Shown piece after piece: positions 15,854 to 26,499 of a stretch of 33,930 nt of DNA; within the stretch, counting starts at the first letter, position 1; every line of letters starts with the position of its first letter. Source of the DNA: Thermodesulfobacteriota bacterium (GTDB lineage Bacteria; Desulfobacterota; Dissulfuribacteria; Dissulfuribacterales; QOAL01). Location: the NCBI GenBank assembly GCA_013154175.1, contig JAADCZ010000049.1:1-33930 (forward strand), in the 5' to 3' direction. Made by a program: the position numbers and the translations under genes. The notes under the pieces were generated by a model, which had not been told where the DNA came from, searched no databases, and was given only the letters and a program-made list of their open reading frames with translations.

Positions 15854-18800
15854 TTAATAGTATTCCTGAAGGGGTTTAACGTCCATTTCTTGGTTTTTCA
15901 AGGCTACGATGGCCTCTACGGCAGCCTTGGCACCGGCCACTGTGGTAAAATAAGGGATGTTAAGTTCCATAGCCGTCCTTCTGAGGTGAAAGGCATCTGT
16001 AAGGGTCCTTTTCTTTCCACTGGGAGTGTTGATGACGAGGTCTATTTCACCATTTTTCATCATGTCGACTATATTGGGCCGACCCTCAGAGACCTTGAGC
16101 ACCTTTTCGCACTCGACTCCATGTTTTTGCAGAAACTCTGCAGTGCCACTTGTGGCAAGAATCCGGAAACCTTCCTTCTGAAGCAGCCGTGCCGTATCGA
16201 GAAGGGGCTCCTTGTCTCCCTTTTTGATGCTGAGAAAGGCAGTTCCCTTGGTTGGCAGTTCCAGCCCCACTGCGAACTGACTCTTGGCAAAGGCCATTCC
16301 AACGCTCTGGTCAATTCCCATGACCTCGCCGGTGGATTTCATCTCGGGGCCAAGGATGATGTCCACCCCTGGAAACTTCCTGAATGGGAAGACCGATTCC
16401 TTAACAGAGACGTGACTTACCTCTGGGTCTTTCGTAAGGCCGAGCTCTTCAAGGCTCTTGCCAATCATCACCTTGGTGGCAAGCTTTGCCAGGGGGATGC
16501 CAGTTGCCTTGCTCACAAATGGCACGGTTCTAGATGCCCTTGGATTGACCTCGAGGACGTAGAGTTCATCGTCCTTTACGGCATACTGAACGTTCATCAG
16601 CCCGATTACGTGGAGTTCCTTGGCCATCTTTTTGGTGGCATCCTTAATCTGTTCGATCATCTCCTTGCCAATCCGGTGCGGTGGAAGTACACAGGCAGAG
16701 TCTCCGGAATGTATGCCCGCTTCCTCCACGTGTTCCATAATACCGCCAATTACTGTGATTTTTCCATCGGAAATGGCATCCACGTCAATTTCTATGGCAT
16801 CTTGCAGGTATTTGTCAATAAGGACAGGGTGACCTTCCGATACCTCGACTGCCTCTTCCATGAATTCACGAAGTCCATTTTCATCGTGGACAATGCGCAT
16901 GGCCCTGCCCCCCAGCACATAAGAGGGGCGAACCACTATGGGGTAACCTATCTCAGAGGCGATTTTGAGTGCCTCTTCAAGGGTATATGCAGTATCGTTG
17001 GCAGGTTGTTTCAGGCCAAGTTTCTTGAGCATCTTCTGGAAACTTTCCCTGTCTTCTGCCATGTCGATGGATTCAGGGCTGGTTCCTATGATTTTTACCC
17101 CGGCCTTCTTTAGGGGCACAGCAAGGTTGAGGGGTGTTTGGCCGCCAAACTGTACTATGACTCCATCTGGCTGTTCCGTGTCCACGATATGAAGCACATC
17201 CTCAAGGGTCAGGGGCTCGAAGTAGAGCTTGTCGGAAGTGTCATAGTCCGTGGAAACGGTTTCAGGGTTCGAGTTCACCATTATGCTCTCGATGCCCTCC
17301 TCCTTTAGGGCAAAGGAGGCATGAACACAACAGTAATCAAACTCGATACCCTGGCCTATCCTGTTTGGCCCCCCTCCAAGTATCATCACCTTCTTCTTTG
17401 AAGTGCGTGTGGACTCGCTTTCTGTTTCATAGGTCGAGTAATAGTAGGGGGTGTAGGCCTCAAATTCGGCTGCACAGGTATCAACGAGTTTGTAGACAGG
17501 CTTTATGCCCTTTTCAAAGCGGATACGCCTTATGTCATCCTCGCTCTTTCCAAGAAGATAAGCGAGTTGCCTGTCTGAGAAGCCCTCTCTCTTGATTTCC
17601 CACAGGTTATCCAGGGCCTTGTTCCCAAGCCCCTTGATTTCATTCCCCTTGCGTCTAATTTTGTCTATCTGGAAGATGAACCACGGATCGATGCCAGTGA
17701 TTTTGCTTACCTCCCTGATGGACATTCCTCTTTCCAGGGCGTAGGGGATGTAAAAAATCCTTTTTGAATTGGGGATGCGAAGCTTGTTCTCGATCTCGTC
17801 CATGTCTGGGACTTGGCCCTTGTCCCAAGGGTCTTTGCCATCGAAGCCAAGGCCAAAGCGCCCGATTTCCAGGGAGCGAAGCCCCTTTTGAAGGGCCTCC
17901 TTGAATGTGCGGCCAATGGCCATTGTCTCCCCGACGCTCTTCATGGATGTAGTAAGGAGATCCTCGGCTTCCTGGAATTTTTCAAAGGTCCAGCGGGGGA
18001 TCTTTACCACACAATAGTCAATGGTGGGCTCAAAGGAGGCCATTGTCTCCCTGGTGATGTCATTGGGAATTTCATCCAGGGTGTAGCCAATGGCGAGCTT
18101 GGCCGCAATCTTTGCAATGGGAAATCCTGTGGCCTTTGATGCCAGGGCTGAAGAGCGGGAGACCCTGGGGTTCATTTCGATGACAACCACATCCCCGTTT
18201 TCAGGGTTTACGGCAAACTGGATATTGGAACCCCCGGTTTCTACGCCTATCTCTCTTATGATGGCAAGAGATGCATCTCTAAGATACTGATATTCCTTGT
18301 CAGAAAGGGTCTGGGCAGGGGCAACCGTGATACTGTCTCCAGTGTGGACGCCCATTGGATCGAGGTTTTCGATGCTGCATATGATGACCACATTGTCCTT
18401 GGCGTCGCGCATCACCTCGAGCTCGAATTCCTTCCAGCCTATGACCGACTCTTCCAGCATGACTTCATGAATCATGCTGAGGTCTAGCCCCTGCTGGCAA
18501 ATGGATTTGAGATCATCCATGTTGTAGGCAATGCCTCCACCAGAGCCGCCAAGGGTGAAGGATGGCCTGACGATTATGGGAAATCCGATGTCTTGGGCCG
18601 CCTCTACTGCCTCGTCTAGGGAACGGACAATGGCACTTCTTGGAATTCTGAGGCCGATATTTTCCATGGCCTCCCTGAACTTTTCCCTGTCCTCTGCCTT
18701 GTGGATGACCTCTGGGCTTGCACCTATCATCTCCACGCCAAGCTCTTCGAGGATTCCCGTATCGGCAACTGCCACAGCGGTGTTCAGGCCCGTCTGGCCA

Positions 18801-19072
18801 CCGAGGGTGGGAAGGATGGCGTCTGGCCTTTCCTTTTTGAGGATCTTGATGACAACCTCCGGGGTGATTGGCTCCACGTAGGTTCTGTCTGCCACCTCTG
18901 GGTCGGTCATGATGGTGGCAGGGTTGGAGTTAACCAGCACCACTTCATAGCCTTCTTCCTTGAGTGCCTTGCAGGCCTGGGTGCCAGAATAGTCGAATTC
19001 ACAGGCCTGACCGATGACAATGGGGCCAGAGCCGATAATCAGTATCTTTTTCAGGTCGGTTCTCTTGGGCAT
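15854..19072 (-). CDS. carB: Carbamoyl-phosphate synthase large subunit
   Basis: The protein has 1072 residues, almost identical in length to E. coli CarB (1073). Two homologous ATP-grasp halves are visible. The first starts [21 protein letters not shown] and has the Gly-rich loop [12 protein letters not shown]. The second starts at about residue 555 with [19 protein letters not shown] and has [11 protein letters not shown]. An oligomerisation region lies between them (about 400-550), and a C-terminal MGS-like allosteric domain covers about the last 140 residues (from [12 protein letters not shown]). It makes carbamoyl phosphate from bicarbonate, ammonia and two ATP for pyrimidines and arginine. 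It lies 19 bp behind carA. Long opposite-strand ORFs in this gene, including one of 421 codons, are shadows. Confidence 0.98.
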   Translation of the reverse strand: MPKRTDLKKILIIGSGPIVIGQACEFDYSGTQACKALKEEGYEVVLVNSNPATIMTDPEVADRTYVEPITPEVVIKILKKERPDAILPTLGGQTGLNTAVAVADTGILEELGVEMIGASPEVIHKAEDREKFREAMENIGLRIPRSAIVRSLDEAVEAAQDIGFPIIVRPSFTLGGSGGGIAYNMDDLKSICQQGLDLSMIHEVMLEESVIGWKEFELEVMRDAKDNVVIICSIENLDPMGVHTGDSITVAPAQTLSDKEYQYLRDASLAIIREIGVETGGSNIQFAVNPENGDVVVIEMNPRVSRSSALASKATGFPIAKIAAKLAIGYTLDEIPNDITRETMASFEPTIDYCVVKIPRWTFEKFQEAEDLLTTSMKSVGETMAIGRTFKEALQKGLRSLEIGRFGLGFDGKDPWDKGQVPDMDEIENKLRIPNSKRIFYIPYALERGMSIREVSKITGIDPWFIFQIDKIRRKGNEIKGLGNKALDNLWEIKREGFSDRQLAYLLGKSEDDIRRIRFEKGIKPVYKLVDTCAAEFEAYTPYYYSTYETESESTRTSKKKVMILGGGPNRIGQGIEFDYCCVHASFALKEEGIESIMVNSNPETVSTDYDTSDKLYFEPLTLEDVLHIVDTEQPDGVIVQFGGQTPLNLAVPLKKAGVKIIGTSPESIDMAEDRESFQKMLKKLGLKQPANDTAYTLEEALKIASEIGYPIVVRPSYVLGGRAMRIVHDENGLREFMEEAVEVSEGHPVLIDKYLQDAIEIDVDAISDGKITVIGGIMEHVEEAGIHSGDSACVLPPHRIGKEMIEQIKDATKKMAKELHVIGLMNVQYAVKDDELYVLEVNPRASRTVPFVSKATGIPLAKLATKVMIGKSLEELGLTKDPEVSHVSVKESVFPFRKFPGVDIILGPEMKSTGEVMGIDQSVGMAFAKSQFAVGLELPTKGTAFLSIKKGDKEPLLDTARLLQKEGFRILATSGTAEFLQKHGVECEKVLKVSEGRPNIVDMMKNGEIDLVINTPSGKKRTLTDAFHLRRTAMELNIPYFTTVAGAKAAVEAIVALKNQEMDVKPLQEYY

Positions 19073-19091
19073 ATCTTCTTTACTCTGCTCT

Positions 19092-20222
19092 TCAGCTCAT
19101 GAGTTTTACAAAACGATCAAACAGGTACTCGGAATCGTGGGGGCCAGGTGCATTTTCAGGGTGATACTGAACCGAAAATGCAGGAATTTCCCTGTGCCTT
19201 ATTCCCTCCACCGTATTGTCGTTCAGGTTTATGTGGGTGACTTCTACACCCGGTGGCAGGGTTGACTGGTCAACTGCAAAACCATGATTCTGAGCGGTAA
19301 TCTCTATGCGTCCTGTGGAAAGGTCCTTGACTGGCTGGTTTCCACCCCTGTGACCAAACTTCAGCTTGTAGGTCTTGGCGCCAAGGGCCAGGGAGAGTAT
19401 CTGGTGGCCCAGGCAAATGCCAAAGATGGGCTTCTTGCCAAGGAGATTCTTCACGGTCTCTATCACATGGTGGACGGCAGCCGGGTCACCAGGGCCGTTT
19501 GATATGAAGATTCCATCTGGCTTGCATGCAAGGAGTTGCTGGGCATCGACTGTTGCTGGAAAGACGACGCATTGACAGTTCCTCTGGCTGAAGAGCCGTA
19601 GCTGATTGAACTTGAGCCCGCAATCAATGATGGCAATGCGAAATTTGGCCTTCTTGCCAGACTCGAGCCTGTCCAGCCAGTCTGGGGATACGTCTTCGAG
19701 CTCGAGTATCTTTCCTTCTTCCCAGACATAGGGCGTCTTGCAGGTGACAAGGGTTGCAAGGTCGGCATCAACGAGGCCGGGGCTCGCCTTGGCCTTTTCC
19801 ACAAGGGATCTCTCATCCAGATCCTCTGTGGAGATGACCGCCCTCATGGCCCCTGCCAGTCTGATGTGACGTGTGATGGCCCTGGTATCCACCTGCTCGA
19901 TGCCAAGGATGTTGTGCTTTTTCAGATAGCTGCCAAGATCCCCTGTGGCGCGCCAGTTGCTGTAATCAGCTTCATATTCTCTAACCAGAAAGGCGCTCAG
20001 GTGAATGCCTAATGATTCTTCGTCTTCAGGAGTGACTCCATAGTTGCCTATGAGGGGATAGGTCATGGTAACTATCTGGCCCTTGTAGGAAGGATCAGTG
20101 AGGATCTCCTGGTAACCGGTCATGCTGGTGTTGAAGACCAGTTCTCCAGAGACTTCTCCAGGGCCAGTAAAGGAGCGGCCTTCAAAAATGCGTCCATCTT
20201 CCAGGGCGATAAGTGCCTTCAT
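19092..20222 (-). CDS. carA: Carbamoyl-phosphate synthase small (glutaminase) subunit
   Basis: The protein has 376 residues. An N-terminal CarA-specific domain ([13 protein letters not shown], then [19 protein letters not shown]) precedes the class I glutamine amidotransferase domain. Its catalytic Cys is in FGICLGHQ and the His/Glu pair lies in [11 protein letters not shown]. It hydrolyses glutamine and channels ammonia to CarB. AAGGA five bases before the ATG at 20222 is a good ribosome-binding site, and a strong promoter lies about 70 bp upstream. It is the first gene of the probable carA-carB-purF-kdsD-ssb operon. Confidence 0.98.
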   Translation of the reverse strand: MKALIALEDGRIFEGRSFTGPGEVSGELVFNTSMTGYQEILTDPSYKGQIVTMTYPLIGNYGVTPEDEESLGIHLSAFLVREYEADYSNWRATGDLGSYLKKHNILGIEQVDTRAITRHIRLAGAMRAVISTEDLDERSLVEKAKASPGLVDADLATLVTCKTPYVWEEGKILELEDVSPDWLDRLESGKKAKFRIAIIDCGLKFNQLRLFSQRNCQCVVFPATVDAQQLLACKPDGIFISNGPGDPAAVHHVIETVKNLLGKKPIFGICLGHQILSLALGAKTYKLKFGHRGGNQPVKDLSTGRIEITAQNHGFAVDQSTLPPGVEVTHINLNDNTVEGIRHREIPAFSVQYHPENAPGPHDSEYLFDRFVKLMS

Positions 20223-20290
20223 TTAAAGTCCTTTTTTGAATAATTTCAAATTGGTTGACAACTGTATAATACCCCTTCCGGGGCAGGCGC

Positions 20291-20319
20291 ACTATAAACG
20301 CACCAATTTACCCCGTCAA
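20291..20319 (-). promoter_or_regulatory. Sigma-70-type promoter upstream of carA
   Basis: On the minus strand TTGACG and TATAGT are separated by exactly 17 bases, each matching the consensus hexamer in 5 of 6 positions. Transcription would begin near 20284, leaving a ~60-base leader that contains small hairpins (CCCC-GGAA-GGGG and TTTGAA-ATTA-TTCAAA). These could contribute to control but are too weak to call an attenuator. Confidence 0.72.
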
Positions 20320-20371
20320 TAGAAGTGGAAAGAAGCGAGCTGGAAGCTCTGGCAAGTACGAAAAGGGATGA

Positions 20372-20719
20372 CTAGCCTGGAGGCCAGGTCATCTGCCTGC
20401 CGCCTATTACGTGAAGGTGTATGTGATATACCTCCTGGCCGCCGTGGCGATTGCAGTTGATCACTGTCCGATACCCGGTGTCTGCAAAGTTTTCCTTTTC
20501 CGCAATCTTTTTGGCCACGAGAAAGAGTTTGCCCATTAGCTCGGCGTGATGTTCCTCAAGATCGTTCAGGGTTGGAATGTGTTCCTTGGGTATCACCAGA
20601 ACATGAACGGGCCCCTGGGGATTGATGTCACGGAAGGCCAGGATCTCGTCATCCTCGTAGACAGTATCTGGTTTAATCTCTCCTCGAGCCATCTTACAAA
20701 AAAGGCAATCGTCAGACAT
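20372..20719 (-). CDS. HIT-family nucleotide hydrolase (HinT/PKCI-like)
   Basis: From the ATG at 20719 the protein has 115 residues, the standard HinT length. The N-terminal CLFCKMARGE carries the Cys pair typical of the PKCI/HinT branch. The histidine triad appears as HIHLHVIGG near the C-terminus, with the middle His as catalytic nucleophile. Family members hydrolyse adenosine phosphoramidates and aminoacyl-adenylates in the cytoplasm. The track start at 20830 adds 37 residues that are just the ABC ATPase gene read in another frame. AAGGAGG correctly precedes 20719. The gene overlaps the end of the ABC ATPase gene by 8 bp, indicating translational coupling. Confidence 0.93.
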   Translation of the reverse strand: MSDDCLFCKMARGEIKPDTVYEDDEILAFRDINPQGPVHVLVIPKEHIPTLNDLEEHHAELMGKLFLVAKKIAEKENFADTGYRTVINCNRHGGQEVYHIHLHVIGGRQMTWPPG

Positions 20720-21554
20720 GGTTGTATCCTCCTTTAGGGTGACGATCCCCGCTGCTTCTACCAGGTGGAGAAAAGAGCACTGCGGGACGGTTGCATTCAG
20801 GGTGCGGAATGACAACGGTTCTTGTTCCAAACACCCTCGTTAGGTAGCTATCGTCCAGGATTTCCATCACGTCTCCCTGGCCGATGACCTTTCCTCGCTT
20901 CAGGAATATTAATCTGTCAAGGTAGAGTGAGGCAAGATTGATATCATGAATTACCACCACCACGGTCCTGCCACTTGTTTCCACCTCGTCTCTAAGAAGT
21001 TCGAAGACCTCCATCTTCCTTCTGATGTCGAGGCTGGAGGTTACTTCATCGAGAAGGAATATAGGGCTGTCTTGGCAGAGACATCTTGCAAGGAGCACCA
21101 GTTTCTTTTCGCCGCCAGACAGATTTGCAAAGGAGCGGTGGGCAAGGTGGGAGATATTGCACCTTTCGAGGGCCTCGCGGGCAAGTTCCTCTCCGTCCCT
21201 TTCATGGGTTGCTCCCTTTGAATGGGCGTAGCGCCCCATCATAACGATGTCCAGGGCCTCAAAGTGAAAGTGGGTTTCGAGGTTTTGGGGAAGGTGTGCC
21301 AGCCTCTTGGCCCTTTGGCCAACAGACAGGGACGACAGCGCCTGGCCAAATATGGCTATCTGCCCGCTGGTTGCCCTTGCAAAACCGCTAAGGGCCTTTA
21401 GAAGGGTTGTTTTTCCAGCGCCATTCGGCCCAAGTATTCCGGTTATCTGGCCCTTGGGTATCTTTATGGAGACATCGTCCAAGAGCAGCCGCCCATTTGT
21501 CCTGAGGGCCAGCCGGTAGGTTTCTATGGCGTTTTCTTCAGTCAATTTGGCCAA
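20712..21554 (-). CDS. ABC transporter ATP-binding protein (FecE/BtuD/ZnuC-like)
   Basis: The protein has 280 residues. Walker A is GPNGAGKTT, the Q loop is in HLPQNLETHF, the signature is NLSGGEKK, Walker B is IFLLDEVTSSLD and the switch His is in VVIHDINLA. The sequence resembles the ATPases of iron-siderophore/cobalamin importers (FepC/BtuD group), which pair with FecCD-type permeases. No permease or binding-protein gene is in the window. The C-terminal ~30 residues (from PHPECNRP) are a polar, Gly-rich extension. The start is a TTG at 21554, 19 bp after hisD; no better start is seen. It is translationally coupled to the HIT gene. The transported substrate cannot be inferred from context. 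Confidence 0.88.
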   Translation of the reverse strand: MAKLTEENAIETYRLALRTNGRLLLDDVSIKIPKGQITGILGPNGAGKTTLLKALSGFARATSGQIAIFGQALSSLSVGQRAKRLAHLPQNLETHFHFEALDIVMMGRYAHSKGATHERDGEELAREALERCNISHLAHRSFANLSGGEKKLVLLARCLCQDSPIFLLDEVTSSLDIRRKMEVFELLRDEVETSGRTVVVVIHDINLASLYLDRLIFLKRGKVIGQGDVMEILDDSYLTRVFGTRTVVIPHPECNRPAVLFSPPGRSSGDRHPKGGYNHV

Positions 21555-21573
21555 ATGTGATTGCAGGCGTACC

Positions 21574-22896
21574 CTAGCCCTTGGCTTTTTTCCTTATCTC
21601 CACCGACTGTCTGTGGGCTGTAAGGCCTTCTATTTGGGCAAGCCTCATGACATCGTCTGCATCCTGCTCAAAGCCCTCTTCTGTATAGTAGATGAGGCTG
21701 GATTTCTTCATAAAGGTCTCAACTCCCAGGGCAGAGGAAAACCGTGCTGTTCCCATTGTGGGCAGGACGTGATTGGGGCCAGCTATATAATCCCCAATGG
21801 GTTCCGGGCTGAACCTTCCAAGGAATATGGCGCCGGCATGTCTTATGCTGGGAACCAGACTCCAAGGGTCCTCCACCATGAGTTCCAGGTGTTCAGGGCC
21901 TATGCTGTTTGCAATCTTGCATGCCTCGCCAGTGGTGGAGGCTATGATGATGAGGCCATTGTCCTCGAGGGACTTCCTTGCAGTTTCCGCCCTTTCAAGC
22001 CTGGCCAACTGGTGTTCTAGCTCATTGGCCGTCTCTATGGCAAGACGCTCCGAAGTGGTCACCAGGATTGAAGTGGCAAGGGGGTCGTGTTCCGCCTGGG
22101 ACAACATGTCCGCTGCCACGAAGGCAGGAGGCGCGCTGGCATCTGCAATTATCAGGATTTCGCTTGGTCCGGCTATCATGTCTATGGCAACCGTGCCAGA
22201 GACAAGCTTCTTTGCTGCCGTGACATAGATATTTCCAGGGCCAGCCACCACATCCACCGGCTTTATTGTCTCGGTACCATAGGCCAGTGCAGCGATTGCC
22301 CAGGCACTTCCCACCCTGTAAACCTCATGAATACCGGTAAGGCGCGCTGCAACCAGCAGTGCAGGGCTGACAAATCCGTCTGGTCCAGGTGGCGTGCAAA
22401 GGACTATTCTGTTCACCCCGGCAATGCGTGCTGGAATACCATTCATCAGCACCGATGAGACAAGGGGAGTCTTACCCCCCTGGCCTCCAGGCACATAGAG
22501 GCCGGCTGCATCCACTGGATGCACCATTTGGCCCAGAATTACCCCGTTTTCCCTTGTCATAAACCAGGATTCAGGCAGCTGCCTGCGATGGAACTCGTCT
22601 ATCTGGTCACGGGCCTTCTGTATGGAAGATATGAGCAGGGCATCCACCTTATCGAAGGCCCTGTCGATTTCTTCCTCACTGACCCGTATCATGGATGGAG
22701 TGAACTCCGGGCAGTCAAACTGGCGGGTGAAGTCCGTGAGGGCCTCATCCCCTTGGGACTTCACCGTCTCGATTATGTCCTTTACACGGATCTCTATTTC
22801 CTCTGGAATGGAAACCGTTCTGCGCGAAAGGGCAGACAGCGCCCTCTTTCCTTCGTGGCTGTCTGCCCTTATGACTTTCACTATCTTTCCAGTCAT
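21574..22896 (-). CDS. hisD: Histidinol dehydrogenase
   Basis: The protein has 440 residues, normal for HisD. Family blocks are visible: YVPGGQGG (nucleotide-binding region), AGPSEILIIAD and the IGPEHLELMVEDP segment, with zinc-ligand and catalytic His/Glu residues in QAEHDPLA and PEHLE. It carries out the last two steps of histidine synthesis, oxidising histidinol to histidine with two NAD+ in the cytoplasm. The other his genes are not in the window, so the pathway is dispersed or located elsewhere. It lies 13 bp after degP. The ATG at 22896 has only a weak purine-rich site upstream. Confidence 0.97.
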   Translation of the reverse strand: MTGKIVKVIRADSHEGKRALSALSRRTVSIPEEIEIRVKDIIETVKSQGDEALTDFTRQFDCPEFTPSMIRVSEEEIDRAFDKVDALLISSIQKARDQIDEFHRRQLPESWFMTRENGVILGQMVHPVDAAGLYVPGGQGGKTPLVSSVLMNGIPARIAGVNRIVLCTPPGPDGFVSPALLVAARLTGIHEVYRVGSAWAIAALAYGTETIKPVDVVAGPGNIYVTAAKKLVSGTVAIDMIAGPSEILIIADASAPPAFVAADMLSQAEHDPLATSILVTTSERLAIETANELEHQLARLERAETARKSLEDNGLIIIASTTGEACKIANSIGPEHLELMVEDPWSLVPSIRHAGAIFLGRFSPEPIGDYIAGPNHVLPTMGTARFSSALGVETFMKKSSLIYYTEEGFEQDADDVMRLAQIEGLTAHRQSVEIRKKAKG

Positions 22897-22909
22897 TGGT
22901 TGCTCTTTT

Positions 22910-24373
22910 CTATTTTATCCTGAAGGCCACGTACCTGCTTATGTCTCCGTCGCGGATTTTCATGAGCACCCGCTTGGTCTTTTCAGACTTGGACAGTGCC
23001 TTCAAAAATTCCTTAACTGTATGAACCTTCACCCGGTTGACTTCCTCAATGAGCTGACCAGGCTGAATGCCGGCATTGGCAGCAAGGCTGCCAGGCTCGA
23101 CCTCGGCCACCAGCACGCCCTGACCTTCACGGTATCCAAACTGCTGGGCGAGATCAGGAGTAAGGTCCTGAACTACAAGGCCAAGCTGTTTCAGTACTCC
23201 GTGGTGGCTGGCAGCAACGGTGACTGCACCGGGTTTCTCTTCGATGGTGACAGTGACTGTCTTGTGTTTGCCTTCCCTTAGGATATCAAAGGTGACCTTC
23301 GTTCCAGGAGGAGTAAGGGCAATTTTGTTCCTGAGCTCGCCAATGTCGTAAACCTTCTGGCCATTCATCTTGAGGATGATGTCTCCAGACTTGAGTCCAG
23401 CCTTTTTGGCTGGGGAGTTGTCTGCCACCTCTGCAATGAGCACACCCTCTTTCTTGTCGAGTCCAAAGGACTTGGCCAGATCCTCGTCGAGCTCCTGGAT
23501 TACGACTCCAAGCCAGCCCCTTATGACCTTGCCGTTTTTGATGAGCTGGTCTTTGACAGCCTTTGCCATGTTTATGGGAATGGCAAAACCAATTCCCATG
23601 TATCCGCCACTTCTTGAGAAGATGGCAGAGTTTATACCAATGGCCTCGCCGTGGATGTTGATGAGAGGGCCACCGGAGTTTCCTGGGTTGATGGCTGCAT
23701 CGGTCTGGATGTAATCTTCATAGTCGGTGATTCCAAGCCTGCTGCGGCCCTTGGCGCTGACTACTCCAACCGTAACCGTCTGGGTGAGTCCGAAGGGGTT
23801 GCCGATTGCAATCACCCATTCGCCCACCTGGATGTTGTCGGAGTTTCCAAGGGGAAGCACAGGAAGATTTTTCGCATCGATCTTGATGACTGCTACGTCA
23901 GACTGAGGGTCCTTGCCAATGACCTTGGCCTTGAACTTTCGCCCGTCTGCAAGTTTTACGCTTATGGTGTCGGCATCACCCACGACATGGTTGTTCGTCA
24001 GGATGTAACCGTCGGAACTGATGATAAAGCCTGAGCCCTGTCCACGCTGCTTGAACTTTCTTGGCCTTTGTCTGAGCTGTGGGCCAAAAAAGCGCTGGAA
24101 GAAGGGGTCGTTGAACATCCCAAAGGGGTCTGGTCCAAAGGGAGAGACCCTTTGTTCAACGGTCTTTTCCACCTGCACGTACACTACCGCCGGCATCGCC
24201 TCCTTGACAATCTCGGCAATGGCCTTCGATGTCTTGGCCAACAGCTCGATGTTTTCGTCATCTATGGCGGTTCGCGCAACAGCCTGTTCCAGGCCTACTG
24301 ATACCAGCAAGAAAAGGCTGAGTACCACGGATAGAAAGGTCCTACTGAGATTTGGAGCATCATTTGGAATCAT
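22910..24373 (-). CDS. degP: Periplasmic serine protease DegP/HtrA family
   Basis: The protein has 487 residues. A signal peptide with a hydrophobic core (FLSVVLSLFLLVSVGL) ends near residue 34. The trypsin-like domain (about 45-270) has the catalytic triad as His in LTNNHVVG, Asp in SDVAVIKID and Ser in NPGNSGGP. Two PDZ domains follow (about 280-370 and 385-480); the second contains EGQGVLVAEVEPGSLAANAGI. It acts in the periplasm as protease and chaperone for misfolded envelope proteins. AAGGAGG before the ATG is excellent. The start overlaps the end of ftsH by 14 bp, which places two quality-control proteases in one transcription unit. Whether it is DegP, DegQ or MucD is not decidable here. 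Confidence 0.95.
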   Translation of the reverse strand: MIPNDAPNLSRTFLSVVLSLFLLVSVGLEQAVARTAIDDENIELLAKTSKAIAEIVKEAMPAVVYVQVEKTVEQRVSPFGPDPFGMFNDPFFQRFFGPQLRQRPRKFKQRGQGSGFIISSDGYILTNNHVVGDADTISVKLADGRKFKAKVIGKDPQSDVAVIKIDAKNLPVLPLGNSDNIQVGEWVIAIGNPFGLTQTVTVGVVSAKGRSRLGITDYEDYIQTDAAINPGNSGGPLINIHGEAIGINSAIFSRSGGYMGIGFAIPINMAKAVKDQLIKNGKVIRGWLGVVIQELDEDLAKSFGLDKKEGVLIAEVADNSPAKKAGLKSGDIILKMNGQKVYDIGELRNKIALTPPGTKVTFDILREGKHKTVTVTIEEKPGAVTVAASHHGVLKQLGLVVQDLTPDLAQQFGYREGQGVLVAEVEPGSLAANAGIQPGQLIEEVNRVKVHTVKEFLKALSKSEKTKRVLMKIRDGDISRYVAFRIK

Positions 24374-26387
24374 TTAGTTCCTCCTTTTCTGAGTTGTTCT
24401 CTTGGTCAGAAGCTGCAAGTTTTCTAAATTCGTCAGCACTCATCACTTCCTTGACGAGAAGCCTCTCTGAGACCCGCTCGAGGGCCTTCATGTGAGTGCT
24501 GACAATCTTTTTTGCCCTATCGTACTGCTCCCTTAAAACCCTTCTAACCTCCTCGTCCACTTCAGCCTGCAATTCAGGACTCATATTGGCCTGCTCACCC
24601 ATGCCCGGAACCCTTAGGAACGGGCTGGTCTCCCGGACGAGGGCCACAGGGCCAATTTTATCGCTCATGCCAAATCGACATACCATACTTCTTGCCATCT
24701 CTGTTGCAACCTCGAGATCGTTCTGGGCACCAGAGCTTATTTCATTGAATACCACATCCTCTGCGGCCCTGCCCCCAAGGGAAACGCATATCTTGTCCAG
24801 AAGCTCGTTCTTCGTCATGAGATAGCGTTCCTCTTCAGGAAGCTGCATGGTGTAGCCCAGGGCGGCCTTGCCCCTTGGAATAATGGAAATTTTGGCAACT
24901 GGTGCAGCATTTGGGCAATGATAGGCCACGAGTGCATGGCCTGCCTCGTGGTAGGCGACACGCTTGCGCTCCTTGTCTCCAAGGCGCCTGCTCTTTCGTT
25001 CAGGCCCGGCAAAGACCTTTTCGACTGCTGCCTCGAAGTGGCGCTGATAAATCTTTTTGGCACCTTCACGGGCAGCAAGAAGGGCTGCCTCGTTTACGAT
25101 ATTTGCCAGGTCAGCCCCTGAAAAGCCTGGTGTTCTAAGGGCAATGGCTCGAAGATCCACATCGTCCGCCAGGGGTTTGCCCCTGCAGTGAACCTTTAGT
25201 ATTGCCTCCCTGCCCTTGGCATCCGGGGCATCGAGGACAACCTGCCTGTCAAAACGGCCAGGCCTCAAAAGTGCCGGGTCGAGTATTTCCGGCCTGTTCG
25301 TTGCCGCAAGGAGTATGACGCCAATGTTTGGCTCAAAGCCGTCCATCTCCACGAGCAGCTGGTTTAGGGTCTGCTCCCTTTCCTCATTGCCGCCTCCTGG
25401 CATGCCCCCGCCCCTGAACTTTCCTATGGCATCGATTTCGTCAATAAAGATGATGCAAGGAGCATTTTTCTTTGCCTGGGTAAAGAGGTCCCTAACCCTT
25501 GCGGCACCCACACCTACAAACATCTCCACGAATTCCGAGCCGGAAATACTGAAAAAGGGTACCTTGGCCTCGCCTGCCAGGGCTCTGGCCAGCAGGGTTT
25601 TGCCCGTGCCTGGCGGGCCAACGAGGAGTACTCCCTTGGGGATTTTTGCACCAAGGGCCTCAAACTTTTCAGGCTTTCTTAGGAACTCAACGACCTCCTT
25701 CAGTTCCTCCTTGGCCTCTTCGCATCCGGCAACGTCGCTGAAACGCACCCCTGTGTCCTTTTCTACAGAGACCTTGGCCCTCGACTTGCCAATGGAGAGT
25801 AGCCCGCTTCCAGGGGTTCCCATTCCCCTCATCAGGAGAAACCAGAGCCCAATCCAGAAAGCTATTGGAACAATGGTGCCCCAGAATATCTGGCCCACCA
25901 TGCTGTCCTTGGTGCCGGCGAATTCAACTCCGTGGGCCTCGAGTTCATCGACCAGTTTGTCATCCTTGACTCGAACCGTGCGAAAAAGGACTATCTGGTC
26001 CTTTTTGATGCCCTTTTGCTCGAGTTTTTGGAGTAGATCATTGAGGCTGGGCTTGATGCCAAAATCAAAGAAGCCCGCTGAGGGAGATTTTTCCTTGGAT
26101 GCCTGCTCCTTTTCAACCTGGGCCAGGATCTTCTTGAGTTCTGTCAGATCCTTTTCTGGGCCAGTGAACATCAAGCCCCTTATTTCATCTTCGCCAAGCC
26201 GAACCTCCAAGATCCTGTCGGCCTTGAGCATCCTCTTGAATTCCGAATAGGGGATCTGTTTGGTCTGGATGGTTACAAGGAGCTGGGGCAACCCGAGGAT
26301 GATGGCAATACCGATGAGCCAGTAGATGGCGGTAAATAGGAGTTTGCGGCCTTTGTTGTCCTGGGGCTTTTTGTCCTTGTTGTTCAT
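24360..26387 (-). CDS. ftsH: ATP-dependent zinc metalloprotease FtsH
   Basis: The protein has 675 residues. It has a first membrane segment at about residues 15-37, a periplasmic domain of ~120 residues and a second membrane segment at about 165-185. The AAA+ module has Walker A GPPGTGKT and Walker [12 protein letters not shown], plus the second region of homology [19 protein letters not shown] and pore motif [10 protein letters not shown]. The protease domain has the zinc site HEAGHA. It degrades membrane and short-lived cytosolic proteins; in proteobacteria these include LpxC. The C-terminus ([16 protein letters not shown]) is polar. The ATG at 26387 lacks a clear ribosome-binding site. A 112-bp gap separates it from tmk upstream. 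Confidence 0.98.
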   Translation of the reverse strand: MNNKDKKPQDNKGRKLLFTAIYWLIGIAIILGLPQLLVTIQTKQIPYSEFKRMLKADRILEVRLGEDEIRGLMFTGPEKDLTELKKILAQVEKEQASKEKSPSAGFFDFGIKPSLNDLLQKLEQKGIKKDQIVLFRTVRVKDDKLVDELEAHGVEFAGTKDSMVGQIFWGTIVPIAFWIGLWFLLMRGMGTPGSGLLSIGKSRAKVSVEKDTGVRFSDVAGCEEAKEELKEVVEFLRKPEKFEALGAKIPKGVLLVGPPGTGKTLLARALAGEAKVPFFSISGSEFVEMFVGVGAARVRDLFTQAKKNAPCIIFIDEIDAIGKFRGGGMPGGGNEEREQTLNQLLVEMDGFEPNIGVILLAATNRPEILDPALLRPGRFDRQVVLDAPDAKGREAILKVHCRGKPLADDVDLRAIALRTPGFSGADLANIVNEAALLAAREGAKKIYQRHFEAAVEKVFAGPERKSRRLGDKERKRVAYHEAGHALVAYHCPNAAPVAKISIIPRGKAALGYTMQLPEEERYLMTKNELLDKICVSLGGRAAEDVVFNEISSGAQNDLEVATEMARSMVCRFGMSDKIGPVALVRETSPFLRVPGMGEQANMSPELQAEVDEEVRRVLREQYDRAKKIVSTHMKALERVSERLLVKEVMSADEFRKLAASDQENNSEKEELNDSK

Positions 26388-26499
26388 AAAATGGCCATGA
26401 TGTGGGTTCGTGCTTCTGTTTTTTTACGAAAGAATAATTTTTTCCTAAGTAATATCTTGAACCTAAGCAGGTTATGTTTCAAGTCAAGTCAGCGGGTAT

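Noticed and set aside
15848-17113. 421-codon plus-strand ORF
   Set aside because: It lies entirely antisense to carB, whose protein is full length and unmistakable; the plus frame has no recognisable domain.
20253-20275. Plus-strand TTGACA with TATAAT nearby
   Set aside because: The hexamers are only about 4 bases apart, incompatible with a sigma-70 promoter.
20720-20830. 37-residue N-terminal extension of the HIT protein
   Set aside because: It is the ABC ATPase gene in another frame; the family start MSDDCLFC with a strong ribosome-binding site is at 20719.
25216-26250. 344-codon plus-strand ORF
   Set aside because: It is antisense to ftsH, with a Ser/Pro-rich composition typical of shadow frames.
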